From positions 7,323,839 to 7,387,838 of the forward strand of contig JAYGXS010000010.1 in NCBI GenBank assembly GCA_036362985.1: a stretch of 64,000 bases of DNA. The letters run 5' to 3'. Positions 22,881 to 35,539 of the stretch are shown one piece after another. Positions within the stretch are counted from its first letter, which is position 1. Every line of letters starts with the position of its first letter. The DNA is from Ligula intestinalis. Lineage: Eukaryota > Platyhelminthes > Cestoda > Diphyllobothriidea > Diphyllobothriidae. A program made the position numbers and the translations under genes. A model generated the notes under the pieces. The model was not told the origin of the DNA. It worked only from the letters and a program-made list of their open reading frames with translations, and did no database searches.

Positions 22881-24570
22881 AATTAACACTGTTTAGCTGA
22901 TTGATAAATATATACTTCATTTTGAGAGCTCAGCAAAAATGGCTCTCTCTTCGGAGAGCAAGATATAAGGTGAGATAAAAGGCCATAAAATACTCAAAGT
23001 TTAAAGGTTTACATCATATCCACCTTTGTGCTTGAGCATTGTCTGCTTTTAACTTTGAATTTCTGTTCCTTCACTCGTGAGTTAGCGTGCTATAAATGGG
23101 AGAATAGAGTGCTAATATGCTGATAAAGAGTGAAAATTCTTTAAATTGGATGCATCGGCGCATAGTAAAGGAAGACTTCGCGGTTTCTAGTTCATAGGAG
23201 GGTAAACAACCTCAGTAAGGATGAGATCAGCAAATTACTTGATCATTGTCAAGTATTTCTGTATTATAATAGCAACTAAGAAAGCATAGGAAACGCCAGC
23301 AACTGAAATTACCATTCGGAGCATATGTACAGAAAATGACAAGGTATTTAAGGCTGAGAAAGTAACCGGAGAGCAGTCAAGAATAAGGAAGAGAATGCAG
23401 GCATATATAAAGCGCCAGATTAGGCTTTTTGAGGTGCCAGTAAACCGACCATGGCGTTACCATGACATGAGGAGATTACGGCTTTTTTTCAGGTGAGAGG
23501 CTAGAAGTCATTAAAAGGATAAATACTATTTTGAGAAATAATATGTTCTTGAGGTTCAGGACATTTAAAACAAACAATCCGAAATTTCAGTTTCATCCAC
23601 GTTAGTATTACGGCTGCGCTTGGATTGCAATTTCTGGTACGTCGATCCTTTGAGTAACAAAATTTACCGTAAAATCCATCGTCTCCAGATGGAGAAACGC
23701 CTCGGAACATATGATAACAACAGCATAACTGAAAAAAACGCACATTCTATAGAAGCCTACACTGGTGAAAAAAGTGGTTTCGACAAATATTGAAGAACTG
23801 GCTTGTGTGAGAGAGAATGAGAAGATCTAGAAAAATGCCACATTTTATCAGTGGCAGGATATTTTTCGGTGAAGCTTTCGAACTCTGGCGGACGGTGGAC
23901 CCCCGCAAGAATTCGAAAGCTCAGCCAAATAAAACTAAGATTCCGGTGATCAAAACAACTTCTTCTTACTCAAGGATCCTACCTTTTCACGGTATCAAAT
24001 AAAATGTAGGTCGCTTAAATTCACTTAAATACGCCATTGCTCATCTCAGAGGTCCACAACTTCCAGTCCGGGCAGAATTTTCATTTTCGAACAATGTTGC
24101 CAAAACTTACTGCGTTTTCATTAACTTTGTTCGGTGCATGTTTCGGTTCCTGAACGGTCTTGCTATATGCACCTCGGTCCCCACAGAGGTGTCAGCAAGA
24201 TCAATTAATTCCTCCTGCCTGCTATCTTTGGGAAAACATGTGGAACGGCGCGTTGCGCAAATCTCCTGGAAACAGTAGTTTAAATATGGCACCTCATATC
24301 CCCTTTTCTTTCAGCATTGTGTCCTTGGGAAACAGCAGTAAAAATACGAAAAATTATCTGCAAAGTGGAAAAGTCTAGTTGCATTTGTTTACCGCGACCG
24401 CTGGGAGTATGTTGTTCCGAATGTTAATCTAACAATGTAATCTGCCTCCAGAACGGTGAGTAAGACATCAGGTAAATTAAACAAAGGCGACCTGCTAACC
24501 ACTTTTCCTATTATTCACGAATTTCAAGAAACCTGCCCTTTTGGCAATCGGGTTTTTTTCTCGCAATACA
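22881..24570. other. Unassigned DNA
   Basis: No gene or repeat family recognised. All open frames are short and show no domain. Confidence 0.4.
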
Positions 24571-24579
24571 TTACAAGAG

Positions 24580-24800
24580 AACTCAATTTACGAAAATCTA
24601 CAAAAAGAAATAACTAAAATGTATGTATGCAATAAAAGCATTAATTTAAGCATATGTCACTGCCTTTCCTTTTTTCACATTCATAGGACCCTTACAACCA
24701 CCGTTTTTTTAAGAAAAAGTCCTGGGACTTAGGGTATATATGGTGCAGTACTTAAACAGCAGTTGCCAATCTAATTTCCGGTCATTGGTTGCCCTTGCGC
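24580..24800 (+). repeat. Repeat family 4, copy 1
   Basis: This copy aligns by eye with 40.14-40.29 kb. Both have TTCATA, then a short gap, then ACAACCACCGTTT or AAAACCACCGTTT, followed by GGGACTTAGGGTATATATGG or GGGACTAGGGATATATGATG. A CACTTAAA/TACTTAAA...TTGCCAAT/TTACCAAT block then follows in both. Confidence 0.5.
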
Positions 24801-25164
24801 CAACAACACGGAGAAAACACAACGCAAATAACGGTGCAGGTAAAAACATAATGCTAAGCTGTCTCGGTGTACAGATGGCTGTGAGAGTGAATGTGAGTGT
24901 TGGGAACCATAGTCAACAAGCTATCTGTCTGCAATTAGTCGATTCTCTCACCTAACATGCATTCACTTCAAAACAGCCGCCTACGTGGTCTTTCGCAAAA
25001 TTATCAACAACACTCATTCAAATATCCTGGGATTGAAATGGCTAACGTCATTACTGATCACTACATGTGTATGAAACGGTTTAGATATAGGTCACCTAGC
25101 CTGATCCATTACTTCCAGATGGTAGTTAACGGGTCTATTTGATGCGAGGGGCAAGAGTTTAACA

Positions 25165-25420
25165 CTACAACTCAGGAATCGGGCTCCTTGGCGCTGGCGT
25201 TAATCTACGCCTTGACTTCTGAGTTCCTCAAGTGGCGACTGACTTAGGCCAAATGGACCTCCAGCACGGAATGTGAATTGGGCAGGTCGTTGGGCTTCCT
25301 TAAAACCTGACTGAATTATCCTGCGGATCACATATCATGAGACTACCGGCCTCACCAAATAAGAATGTGTAGCCGGGTCTGTTCGAATGAGCCGCATCTT
25401 GAGTACTGGCTTCAGCTCTT
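25165..25420 (-). repeat. Dispersed repeat family 2, copy R4 (diverged)
   Basis: On the minus strand the order CACATTCTTATTTGGTGAGG, CAACGACCTGCCCAATTCAC, TTTGGCC and GTCGCCACTTGAGGAAC matches the family. It is clearly more eroded than copies R5 and R6. Confidence 0.45.
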
Positions 25421-25689
25421 AGTACTGCTGTCTTGTGTTCGGGGATTCGCGTCCCGATGAACATTACGATTTCCCTGACATAGTTGCTCTGTCAACCTCT
25501 ATGCCACCTCCTACACACCAGTCAAGAGACATTAGTAGAAAATGGTGGCAAAAAATGTAAAAGATGTACAGGAGTTTGTATTATTTCTATGATTCGTTCA
25601 TTATTGCAAACATAACAAGACAATAAACGTTAATTGACTTCTTGTGCGTGCACAGTTTGCTGTACGGCATGCGGTCTCTGTCTTGTTAA

Positions 25690-26040
25690 GCTTTCATCAC
25701 GCGCAACGGACATCTGACCCTCCGATGTTGGCGAAGGATAAGGCGTTGGCCTGTCCGTTCCGCATGTGGTGACTTGCTTCGGCCAAATTAAATCTCAACA
25801 CCGAATATGGATTTGACAAATCGTTGCACTTGTTTATGGATTTGGGGCCCGTGAACGAAGACTCAAGTAGAACTCGGCGCACCCAATTGTCACGTCTCAT
25901 CAAATTTGAATGTGTGGCCAGGTCCCGTCGAATGAACGGCAGCTTGAGAATCGGCATGATTTCGCTGCACTGCTGACGCTTCTTCGCTTCTGAAGGATTC
26001 TTCCAGTTTTGCCGACATATAACCTTTGCCCGCAACTGCG
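25690..26040 (-). repeat. Dispersed repeat family 2, copy R5 (open frame retained)
   Basis: The minus strand keeps an open frame of 112 codons with ILKLPFIRRDLATHSNL, then FTGPKSINKCNDLSNPYS, then FNLAEASHHMRNGQANAL. Other copies show fragments of the same peptide, so the open frame is probably a survivor of an element ORF rather than chance. I cannot place it in a known protein family. R5 lies head-to-head with R6. Confidence 0.55.
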
Positions 26041-26574
26041 CTAGATCCTGAAGATGAGTCCAGATGTTTCTTATTTTGGCAGTTAGTCGTTTGGTTTCAT
26101 TATCCGACGCCTAATGTTGGCCGCCGGCCCGTGTACGACTCCAAATAAAAGTGCTGTGGGAAGCCAGCTAACGGCGTCTGAGAGAGGAATCTTACTGTAG
26201 TTTTCATTTCAGGCACATCTAAACAATTGGGCCCCGGACGATGGTTATCTTCGCTGTTTGCAAAAACCTACTAGCCATCTTCGGTGTACAGCTTTCTGCA
26301 ACCAAGCTGTCGATATGCGTTTGGTCGGCCATGCTCAGTACACATGACGAGGTGAGGACATGCCGAACACAACTTTACATGATAAATCTTATGCTTGAAT
26401 TTCAGCAAGTACTTATTCCAAAACAGTCCGACTAAAACCTTTGTAATCCCGTGGTGGTTATTTGGACATGGTCACTGAAGTGAGCAGAAATAAAGTAGAT
26501 TATTTGCAAAGATCTGAATTTGAGTGGGAGATATACTAAACATTTGTGGGTGCCTATTTTTTAAATTGTTGCGC

Positions 26575-27075
26575 ATGGGATGAGACCAGACCACACCTTC
26601 AAATTAAATGAGGCCGAACTTCTCACAATAGGGGACAATGGGGTGAGCTGAGAAATATTTGAGTCATGGTTCAAGGGCCACTAATACATAAACAAGTGCA
26701 AAGATATGCCCAATCTCTATTTGCTGTTGCGACTCAATTTAACCAAAGCTAGTCGCCACTTGGGGAACGGAGAGGCCACCGCTGCAGGGCCAGATGGCTG
26801 AGCACTCATCACACCCGAGTGCACCGTGCGTGATGAAAGTTCAGCAGGTCAGAGCCCGCATGCCGTCCAGCAAACTATCCACGTGCAAGAAGGCAACTAA
26901 CGCTTAATTTCGTAGTATGTTTGCAGTTATGACTGTATCCTATAAATACCGCATATTACTGTACATGCATTACCCGATTCTGCTACCAATTTATGCCAAC
27001 GTTTCTGATGATGAAACCGCGATGGATGTAACAACGTCAGGCAAATAAAAGTATTGTCCCAGCGATAGAGTTGTC
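26575..27075 (+). repeat. Dispersed repeat family 2, copy R6
   Basis: Blocks GAGTCATGGTTCAAGGGCC, ACATAAACAAGTGCAAAGAT, GACTCAATTTAACCAAAGC and GTCGCCACTTGGGGAACGGA match copies R1 and R5. The tail GCGATGGATGTAACAACGTC, then AATAAAAGTATTGTCCCAG, matches the end of R1 and defines a common 3' terminus. Confidence 0.6.
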
Positions 27076-27089
27076 CTCTTCTCAGTTGC

Positions 27090-28260
27090 TTATTTGGCAC
27101 ATTTAGTTACAGTGAGGCACAAGATGCTGCTCATAGGAAAATATATAAGTTCAGACTTCGATACTGCTGGACAAAGCGGCAGAATTGACTTCATTCCGAT
27201 GTTAGCAGATATCAAAGGAATGTTCTTTATTACAAAACGCCGTGAACCACGCCTCCTCGTTTGTGCATGTTGTACAAAAAAGAACATAAATGAAATTAAA
27301 ATTTTTTTCGTTATGTTTGTCTGGCTTTTATGTAATGGATGTATGGTACAACACATAATTGTCAAGAAAGGAAGAGGTTAATCAAGGAGCGGCATTATTT
27401 TTTGCAAATCTGTTAGGATGTGTGCTATAAAAATAAGCAGAAAAATCATGAGACCATAAGATGTATACTACGCCAAAAATATAAACCCTGATCAACATTA
27501 TATGTTATATCGCGAGCTATCATAGGTTTCTTTTGTAACCCATTATTAACTTTAATACTTTTAGGGATTATCTAATTGCAAAGATTTTGGCAAACACATT
27601 GAACAAAAGAGGTATTTAAGGACATTCAAATAAAAGCACTGGAATTCTTATAATGCTAACTAGAATAAGCAGAACGATCTGAGCTGCGCCGCATTTGAAC
27701 TCTCGAAATGCGCCTTAATGAATACGATGGAAGGAATTTTCGCTGAATGCACACAAGATGGTTTGTTTAGGATTGCACCCGACAAATAAAGTAAAATAAA
27801 ATACGATTGCACAGTACTTATTGATTCAGGCTTCTAAGTTACAGACCGGCATGTTCTGCATGCCCTTAATATGAATATTTAGATGACAACTAAACGGTTA
27901 CAATTAAAATATATTGTTGCTCATGTTCTGTAAAATATATTAATATCAGTAAGGCAGTCCGGTGCAGCATTTGAAAATCCACCTACTTAAATATAAGAAG
28001 ATTGTTAAATGGGTGACGGGTATCATTGGAAAGAAAAAAACTATTTAAAAACAGATCAAACAAAGGTTAAAAAATAGAAATAATCATTTCGATAATCTAG
28101 TGTTTCCGAAAGAGTCCCATAAACAAATTTGCATTTTAGAAACTATTGAAAACTGCTAATAGTTTTGATATAAGCAAATAACTCTGAATTTTCGCGCTAA
28201 AAGTAAAGGGAAATGTAAAATGAACAAATGTGTGCCAAAATAACATCAATGAACTCAAGA
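27090..28260. other. AT-rich stretch with possible family 1 fragment
   Basis: Overlapping open frames at 27.09-27.38 kb occur on both strands and show no domain, so neither is called. Around 27760-27870, TTAGGATTGCACCCGACAAA followed by ACCGGCATGT faintly resembles repeat family 1. Confidence 0.3.
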
Positions 28261-28269
28261 AAAAGCTTT

Positions 28270-28640
28270 CTTACTAAATTTTAAGTCAACTAAGTAAAAA
28301 ATAAACTAAAATAAACCAAATTATCTTACTTTTAATCCAATATAAAACTACAAAAGTTGTAATGAACTGAAAAAGAAGCTTAATACTGAACTTAAACCCA
28401 AATAAGATAAAATAACCAAATAAAATAAAGAGTGCTCATGAAGACTTGCAAATATTTTAAATGCTAAGGCAAACACATATGGCTAATAAATATAAAGCCA
28501 AATTAATATTAAATAATAAATAAATAAACTAAAATCCAACTAAAAGGTAAACTAAAATAATAAAGCTAACTAGACTATGGATGCAATCAAAATCTAAAAC
28601 AAAACTATGAAAACAGAAAGAAACAAACAGAAATTTGACT
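28270..28640. repeat. A-rich low-complexity repeat (AAACTAAA-type)
   Basis: A long imperfect run of AAATAAACTAAAATA, AACCAAAT and related words, similar in style to 5.27-5.39 kb. Confidence 0.55.
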
Positions 28641-28747
28641 TAATTATTAATATAAGTGTACTGCAGCAGGAAAAGAAGCAACCATTGACACAAGAGTTTT
28701 ATTTTGCTGACATTTTGGATTTCATCGGGAATTCGTAATTTTGTAGT

Positions 28748-28771
28748 TCCAGGAAACTTCCTGGAACTCGC
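28748..28771. repeat. Short perfect inverted repeat
   Basis: AGTTCCAGGAA is followed after two bases by its exact inverse TTCCTGGAACT. The 11 bp arms with a 2-base centre form a near-perfect palindrome. It lies in a segment resembling one near 28.98-29.05 kb that shares GGAACTCGCATATTCGATTC or a close variant. Confidence 0.6.
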
Positions 28772-29734
28772 ATATTCGATTCTATTAGCAATATCTTTGG
28801 GCGTAATTAGACGTTAGAAAACATTTGTCATTCGAGCGTTGTCTACTTATGTGCAACTTCGACCTTCACACAAGCTTAAAATGTATCCCCTTAATCTGCG
28901 CAAATCCCAGACTTTCATACGATTACCTATGACTAAGGATTCTATGCGAAATCCGAAACATCAGGACAATACATTGCTTTCTACATTTGTCGTTCCTTCT
29001 TCTGAACTGGTTCTTTGAACTCGCACATTTGATTCTATCAATGAACTATAAACCATAAATGATCTGCTAAAAATAATTTGTCTTGCATTATAGACAATTT
29101 GCAGACCTAGTTAAGTGATATTCTCAAATAGAAATCGCATTGAATAAATTCAGTTAATTCTTTATCAGGTTGCACGTAGCCAGCAGACTCTGAGCCTTAG
29201 TAACCGTGACAAATCGCTGGCTGAATATTTTTTCGATACCGGCTTAAACCTCAGTTTTGTCCAGCTTGGTGTTATGGCCTGTTTGATAGAGGCCTGCTTA
29301 TGTGTCGAAAATACTCAATTATGTCCTTTATTATATGCCGTTGGTACAAGCCGGACAGCATGTAAAATCACAATCCGAGTGGGTATGGACGCTTTATTTT
29401 TCTTAAAGTTTATGTTATATTAATCGCTAGTATAACTAGTATAGGTCATAGCTAGTATACCTCATACTTCTGATAAAGGTGCATTTTCGACTCAACGACG
29501 GCAGGTTACCGTTCGCTCAATATAGCAATACAAAACAAATTATGTCTACTACGTTAACGAAAGACTGTAGGTAATTTTTAATAGGAATAAGCATTGAATT
29601 ATGTAAAAAATTAATACAACACGCAAGCCATCTACATGATCGGCAATGCTCTTGTTTTAAAATTGACTTAGACGTTGTCTGGCCGGAAAGAATCTTACAG
29701 GACTGTTTTCTTAAATACGTTTATAAGCAAATGA

Positions 29735-29810
29735 TGTTCAAGCCAGAAATGGTCATTTCAGTCTCCCTTCGCTTTGTTGGATCCACTTTATAATAGCATC
29801 CTTGTCACTT
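29735..29810 (+). repeat. SINE-like family A, 3' fragment
   Basis: CAAGCCAGAAATGGTCATTT followed by AGTCTCCCTTCGCTTTGTTG repeats the end of the fuller copy at 30.05-30.09 kb. Confidence 0.6.
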
Positions 29811-29874
29811 CTTGATGGTCTGGAGGGTTTGCGTTGCGAGCTTCCCATTTAATCAAAGATTAATTGCTTCTCTA

Positions 29875-30110
29875 CTAGATCGGTAGATCACATGCATGCA
29901 TCGTCTTTCCGATCGCAACCGACAAAGCAGGGAACCCGTAGACTATAGGGAGTGTCTTGAAAACTGTGACCAAAGGTCCCGGGTTAAAATCTCGGGGATG
30001 TCAACCCTCGATATTGAGTGTGACTGGCTGATGACGGCTTATATGCCAGAAATGGCCATTTCAATCTCCCTTTGCTTTGTCGGATCCGATTCATATGCGC
30101 ATGCGCTTGC
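29875..30110 (+). repeat. SINE-like family A, best + strand copy
   Basis: The head contains a B-box-like GGTCCCGGGTTAAAATCTC. It is followed by GACTGGCTGATGACGGC, then ATGCCAGAAATGGCCATTT, then CTTTGTCGGATCC. The same order occurs on the minus strand at 44.16, 54.33, 59.92 and 63.46 kb. A tRNA-like head with a conserved body is typical of a tRNA-derived SINE. The open frame at 29896-30156 lies inside it and is not a gene. Confidence 0.6.
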
Positions 30111-30159
30111 TAGTATAGTGAGATCAGCAGAGGAAAGAGGAAAAACATCAAAATAAACA

Positions 30160-33100
30160 TTGACAAACACACATTATTTAGTTTTACAGTCTTTCCTGTT
30201 ATCATGACATAAGCGTTTTTGAGAATGTCTTTTGGGCACTATTTGTTAAAGAGTGTGATTTGCTGCCATAACAAGATGTACGATGGCAAGGGAAAAATTA
30301 TGTAGAGTTTGGCGATGATAGCAGTCTCAGAGAAACATAAAAAATAAACATTTCTCAATTAAAATTGTTGTAAGGTAGCTACAGCAGTTTGCTATCCACC
30401 ATATAACCAAGAAGCAATCAAATAATTTTGGGAAAATGTCACTTACCAAAATGCTTCACCCGCGGTTGTTTGGAGATGTGCATTTGATTGTTGCGGGAGG
30501 AAACATACATTTGGCAATATGCTGTTGATTTTGTGTGATAAATCTACATAATATGTCCAGAAGGGAACAAGGATAAAACATATTGGCCGCTAAATGCAAG
30601 AGTCGGCATCACGAACAGTTGGCGATAAATGCAGTACACAGCATGCGCAAGGTTTAATACACTTCAAAAGGTGAGAGAGTATAATACGGATGCCCTACTG
30701 ACCGTTATTCAAATTGAACTGAAGTGAAAATATAGATTACATAGCGAGTATGATGGACCAAGTTATGGACAATGACACAAAAGCCAAGATGAATAGCGAG
30801 CATAGAAAATGGCGGCCAAAACAAACACATTGATTGAAGGAGACTATAAGAAAGTATACATTAGTTTCTGTCTCACCAACTCAGCAGACAGACACCAGAC
30901 GAAAGGTTTCGTCTAGGAAAGGGTCGTTTTCTTCATGCAAATTTTCAACTGTGTATTACAATTGTCAAGGCATGAAGACGATGATTAATGCGTGGGGGAA
31001 TGGCCACCATATAGGAATTTCTTGATTGTTCTTGAGATGGAACATAAGGCCTCATTCGTGTATATTTGAAACGGGGTTCCATTTCCATTTTCACCCCATG
31101 GCTGCAAGTCATTATAAATCATGTCTTAAACTGTAAGTCAGCGCCAACCGAAGCCCATTTATATGAAAACAGACAGGAAATATTTGAAAAGCTATCTTGC
31201 AGCTACGTTTTCCGCTTTTCTTAGAAAATGCTCATCAATTGCGCGTGTGCTTTAGATTTGCTTTCTTTAACAAAATGTCTCCCAAAAATAAATAATACGA
31301 TTGGTAGAGTTTTGCATGGCATAAAATATTTGTGGCTAGCAGGTTTTGCTCTGTTTTAGATCATTAATTTCGTAAAGTAAAAAGTTCCTTTCAGTCGACA
31401 TATCATCTTGTCGTCTGATCGAGCAACCTGCTGTGATCATTTTTCTTAAATCAAATGATGTGATCAGGAAAACGCAAAATGACCTCTGGGTTCCGCTCTC
31501 GACGTGGGGCCCACTCTACCGTCCCGCCGGTAACTGCATACCAGGTACCAGTCTGTTATATGCAGAATAGTCTATAATTTTGCTGTATGTCTAATCAAGA
31601 TTTTGGATGATTTCACTTTTTTCAAGCCTTTGCACTTCAAGTAATAAAAATAATGAGAAATACGAAAGTTTAAAACGTGAAATCTTTTTAAAAAATACTA
31701 TGTTCGAAAGTCCATTACCCTGCGTCAATTAATTATAACCATCGGCGTGTTCAAAGCATGACCTTTTTTGTTTCTTCAGACGTGGTTTGCCTGACTTCGG
31801 TTGTATTTGCTTGACCGAAGATTGCGGAAGGGGGTGCGTAACCTCCGTGTTTATGCAGTGTCATATTCTTAATGAGGACACTTAAGTTCCTCTGACACTT
31901 GCGACCTACATCCAGCAATATGCACGCTTCAGCAGAATTCTGTAGTCGACGGTTAAATTTGCATATTTTCTTCATTAAAAATTCTGCTTATGGTATTATT
32001 GTCTCATTGTCTAAACAAATTAATGCAGCGAGGCAGGGAAGACGGTCAGGAGGGCAGTAGCACTTCACTAAGTCTCACGTGTTTGAAAGCGTACACAAAT
32101 TGTGTTCCAAATACTCGCGATGCCTAGGATGAAATATGTTCAATTTAATTTTGCTGACGTATGAAGTGTACCTTATATACTCCAAGCTTCAGCATCCCGC
32201 CTTACGGGATCGGCGGTCACAAGGGTTTTGGTTCTAGCCACTGAAGGAATTTTGTAAACGTATAAAGTAGTCGAATTTGTTTGAATGTGTTTACCACGGC
32301 CACGGTTTGGAGCGCATTAATTGAAATAAAAAGCAAAGATCAGCGTTTAGTGAATAAAAAATATTATCAGGGTTTCACTCTGTTTTGGATGGTCAGCCTT
32401 CATACTACGAGCCTTGCCATTTTTTTACCATTTATTAGGCCTATTTAAAGTATTCCACTGTTAAGGAGTGAAATATTCACATTTTGACTGAAGTACAGCA
32501 CCGCAGCACGTATAAACCTGTTCTAAACGTTAATTGGCAAAAATAATGCATTAAGATGTTGCTATTATTTCGTTGAAGATAAAAATATTCTAAGCAAATT
32601 GTCCGTTCCAGAATGACCTGTATCTGGTCTCCACCGGAATTGGTCTGTGTACAAAGGCGTCAGGAATAATTTAGTGCAATATTGCTTTATTTGCGATGAG
32701 CAAAGACCAGTGTCTAGAACGGGTGACAGAAAAATTTACAACAGGCAACAGTATTCTAGAGACATAGACGCGACACGTTTATTGTTAAAGTAGCATATTG
32801 AGTAGGGAGCTGGAGAGGGAGAATATTTTAATGAAGCAAGCCCATTTCAGCACTGTGATTTTGATGAAATGATGTTTAAACATGTCCATACCTTATCGTG
32901 AAAACAAATATCTGGACGGCTCTGTTAGCTTGTTCTACAAAATATGGTTGTTTTTATAGCCCAGTTAATTGTCACCCTACTAAAAGGCAGAAGAAACCAA
33001 GAGAGCGGTTCTGATAAGAAGCATTTATTCTGGACAATGCAGAGACAATGGAATCCTTAGCTTCTCCAATACAGCCTATTTATGAGGCTCTGGCCTTCTA

Positions 33101-34690
33101 GAATACTCCTGGCCCAATAGCATGGACCACTGTTCAGGTCTGCAGTGGATCAATTGTTTGTCTCGTTATGTGAGCGGTCATTACGTATTCCTTCAAATCG
33201 ATAATTCTCCACGCTCTGTAATTAGTCGTCGAGTGTGCACGCTAATCGATAATTCCTCACGCTATATGAACGGTCATCAGCGTTTGCCAATTGCCAGCGC
33301 GTATGACGACAAGCCGTAGACTTTGAGTGCAAGGCCGCTAGCGTCCATTCAAATTACTGCACGCTTCAAATAATCCTTTGTTTTCCTTTTTCAGAATCTT
33401 AAAAAGTTCTAAAACATTTTCTTCGAAAAGTTATAAATGGGCAGATGTAACTTTTTCGACACTTGCAGGACTTTCCCAGCACCATATTGTTTCACAATTA
33501 ACCAGGTTATTCTTGTTTCAAAGTCGTTTGTCTATGTGTTTTTATTTTTGTAAACATACGGGACCGGTGTTATTAGGAGTTGTTTGGTGGATAGGCAGTG
33601 AAACAAAATAGTACAATCAAGTGTCAAGTCGTAAAATGTGTTTGAATATATCAACCACAGCCACTACATAGCCACAAATTAGAGCACGTAAATCAAAAAA
33701 AGTATATTCAACAATGTTTAATGCATTAGACGTACTTCCATAAAAAACACGCGTTAATTTGTGACAAGTGAGGAACCCGTGCAATTAATAGCTAAATGCA
33801 TCTCTGGGTTTTAAAATTATACTCTATCGTTTCAGTATTCAAGCGTTATTCTGCATCACGTCGTCAATGCCGCAGAGAGTAAAACGAATGTGGTCTACCA
33901 CAATATAATTACTTTGACAACTTTACTTTACGGCCTATCCTAATTATCCACCACTAACATCCTCAGTACTACCGGTTCCGTAATACATAATGCTCAAACT
34001 TGTTCTAAATGAGGTCCACTGCTATAAAGATGTTTGCCCGCGTACTATGACAAATCTAGCCACCTTTACAAATGCGTAATGATAAGTCGGATGGTATCCG
34101 AAATGTAGCAATGTGTGGTTATGGCAGGTCAAAAGGATGGAAAAGTCTGGTAGCATAATTATAGTGAATGGCAACGGATATTTAGTGAACAATAAAATCA
34201 TAGATCATTGTGCCCAGGATACTGTTTTATCACGATCTCCGCATGCACCGTAGTGGACGTTATCTCAACAATGTTTCCGTGAAATAAATAGTTAACACTA
34301 GTTGATAACTCTTCATTTATTCGAAGGTAAGCTCCAGTATGTTAAAGCTGCCAAGGAATTTAAAATTTCGGTGTCATTCATGCGTGAGTATACGTGTCTA
34401 CCTTTGCTGACTCCGTATATCAGAAAAGCCTTAATATCGTATTTCTACAATATGATGCACAATTAATGGTTTTTCTCAATCTCTTTTCTTATATAAAGAT
34501 CATCGGACTGTGTAGTGCATTAAGGGAAGCAAAACAGTCAGGCAATTGAGGGTACTGAACGCCTTCCTTATAGACTCCTCTCAAAATTTCTCAAATGCTA
34601 CTGAGGCTGCCACTGCTAAGTTAACCGCGAGCGTATTCACAATAACTGTCAAAACACTTTCATTATAACCCGTAAAGTGCCGCACAATAC
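30160..34690. other. Large unassigned AT-rich region
   Basis: No gene recognised across about 4.5 kb. A short internal duplication occurs at 33.16-33.28 kb, where CGTTATGTGAGCGGTCAT and CGCTATATGAACGGTCAT sit beside two ATCGATAATTC blocks. Other open frames are short and without domains. Confidence 0.4.
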
Positions 34691-35475
34691 ACTCATTTTT
34701 TTGTTCCTTCCTTGTCCACGTATCCCCTCAGTTCTTTATTTTCGGTGTCCGAGTTAAAAGCATAATCTCCTACGGCACCCACTGTGTCCGGATCACTGTC
34801 GTCATTATCCAAGTCAGTAGTGTTGCTGTTACTTGGCAATTTACCAAGGTTTCCGACATTTGTGGAACCCCGGACCACAGTCGAGACTGATACCGTAATC
34901 CAGGTATCTACGATCCTTTGGCAGATAGTAGCGTAAATCACCCAGCGCTGATGAGTGCGTGTCTACATTTATCCTCACTGCTCTCAGTTTAACTGCTCAC
35001 AGCTTAACGTTGAATTACCTGTAGTCACGAATATCTTGGAGCTGGAGTGTCCTTTGGTTGATCCGTCCAAAATGCCAACAAGCTCCGAATAAGTTTGCTT
35101 CACTCGGTATTTGAGCACCTGCGTGACATGGGTGCGCATGGAATTGCGAATGACTACCGACGAAGACTTGTGGAATAAACCATCCGGTCTCGACAAGTTA
35201 ATTTCTCTTATTCAGTCGCCCATATTTTCCTCGTCCAGTAAGCTCTTCAAAATAGCTGTAACAATAAAACCGACCAGAAATTGCTTTTTTGGCAAACTCT
35301 TCGTCTCGTAAATTACCATGTGAAAAGTTTCTGATCATTGGACTGTCAATTGAAAACTTTGGTGAACGATGAAGTTCTCTTTCCTCTGTGTTGCATATGG
35401 ACACCATTGTGGTCCTTGTTTTTCCTGCAGTGCTATAAACGGGGATATTAAATTTGAAGGGGATCTCATCCATGA
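34690..35475 (-). pseudogene. pogo/CENP-B-like DDE transposase remnant
   Basis: Three minus-strand frames carry successive pieces of a pogo/Tigger-type transposase (DDE superfamily 1, related to CENP-B and Jerky). First comes MDEIPFKFNIP, then VSICNTEERE, matching the region around the first catalytic Asp. Next is RPDGLFHKSS, VVIRNSMRTHVTQ, then a LVGILDGSTKG stretch, matching the second catalytic block. There the expected Asp of the D-S-F/M-R-x-H motif is replaced by R/N-type residues. Finally an ICQRIVDTWITVS segment precedes an acidic tail (DLDNDDSDPD), as in these proteins. Frameshifts and stops separate the pieces, so the gene is dead. The DNA-binding N-terminus was not found. Confidence 0.65.
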
Positions 35476-35539
35476 TGGTGATGCACTATGACCGAATCAT
35501 CTTTTGAGTGATCTTGTTTTTAAGGTATGCGTGAAAAGT

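Noticed and set aside
27090..27381. Overlapping 91-95 codon frames on both strands
   Set aside because: Neither shows a domain, codon pattern or splice context. Overlap on both strands is expected by chance in stop-poor sequence.
29896..30156. 86-codon open frame on the + strand
   Set aside because: It lies wholly inside a SINE-like repeat with a tRNA-type head, and its peptide is not conserved in the other copies.
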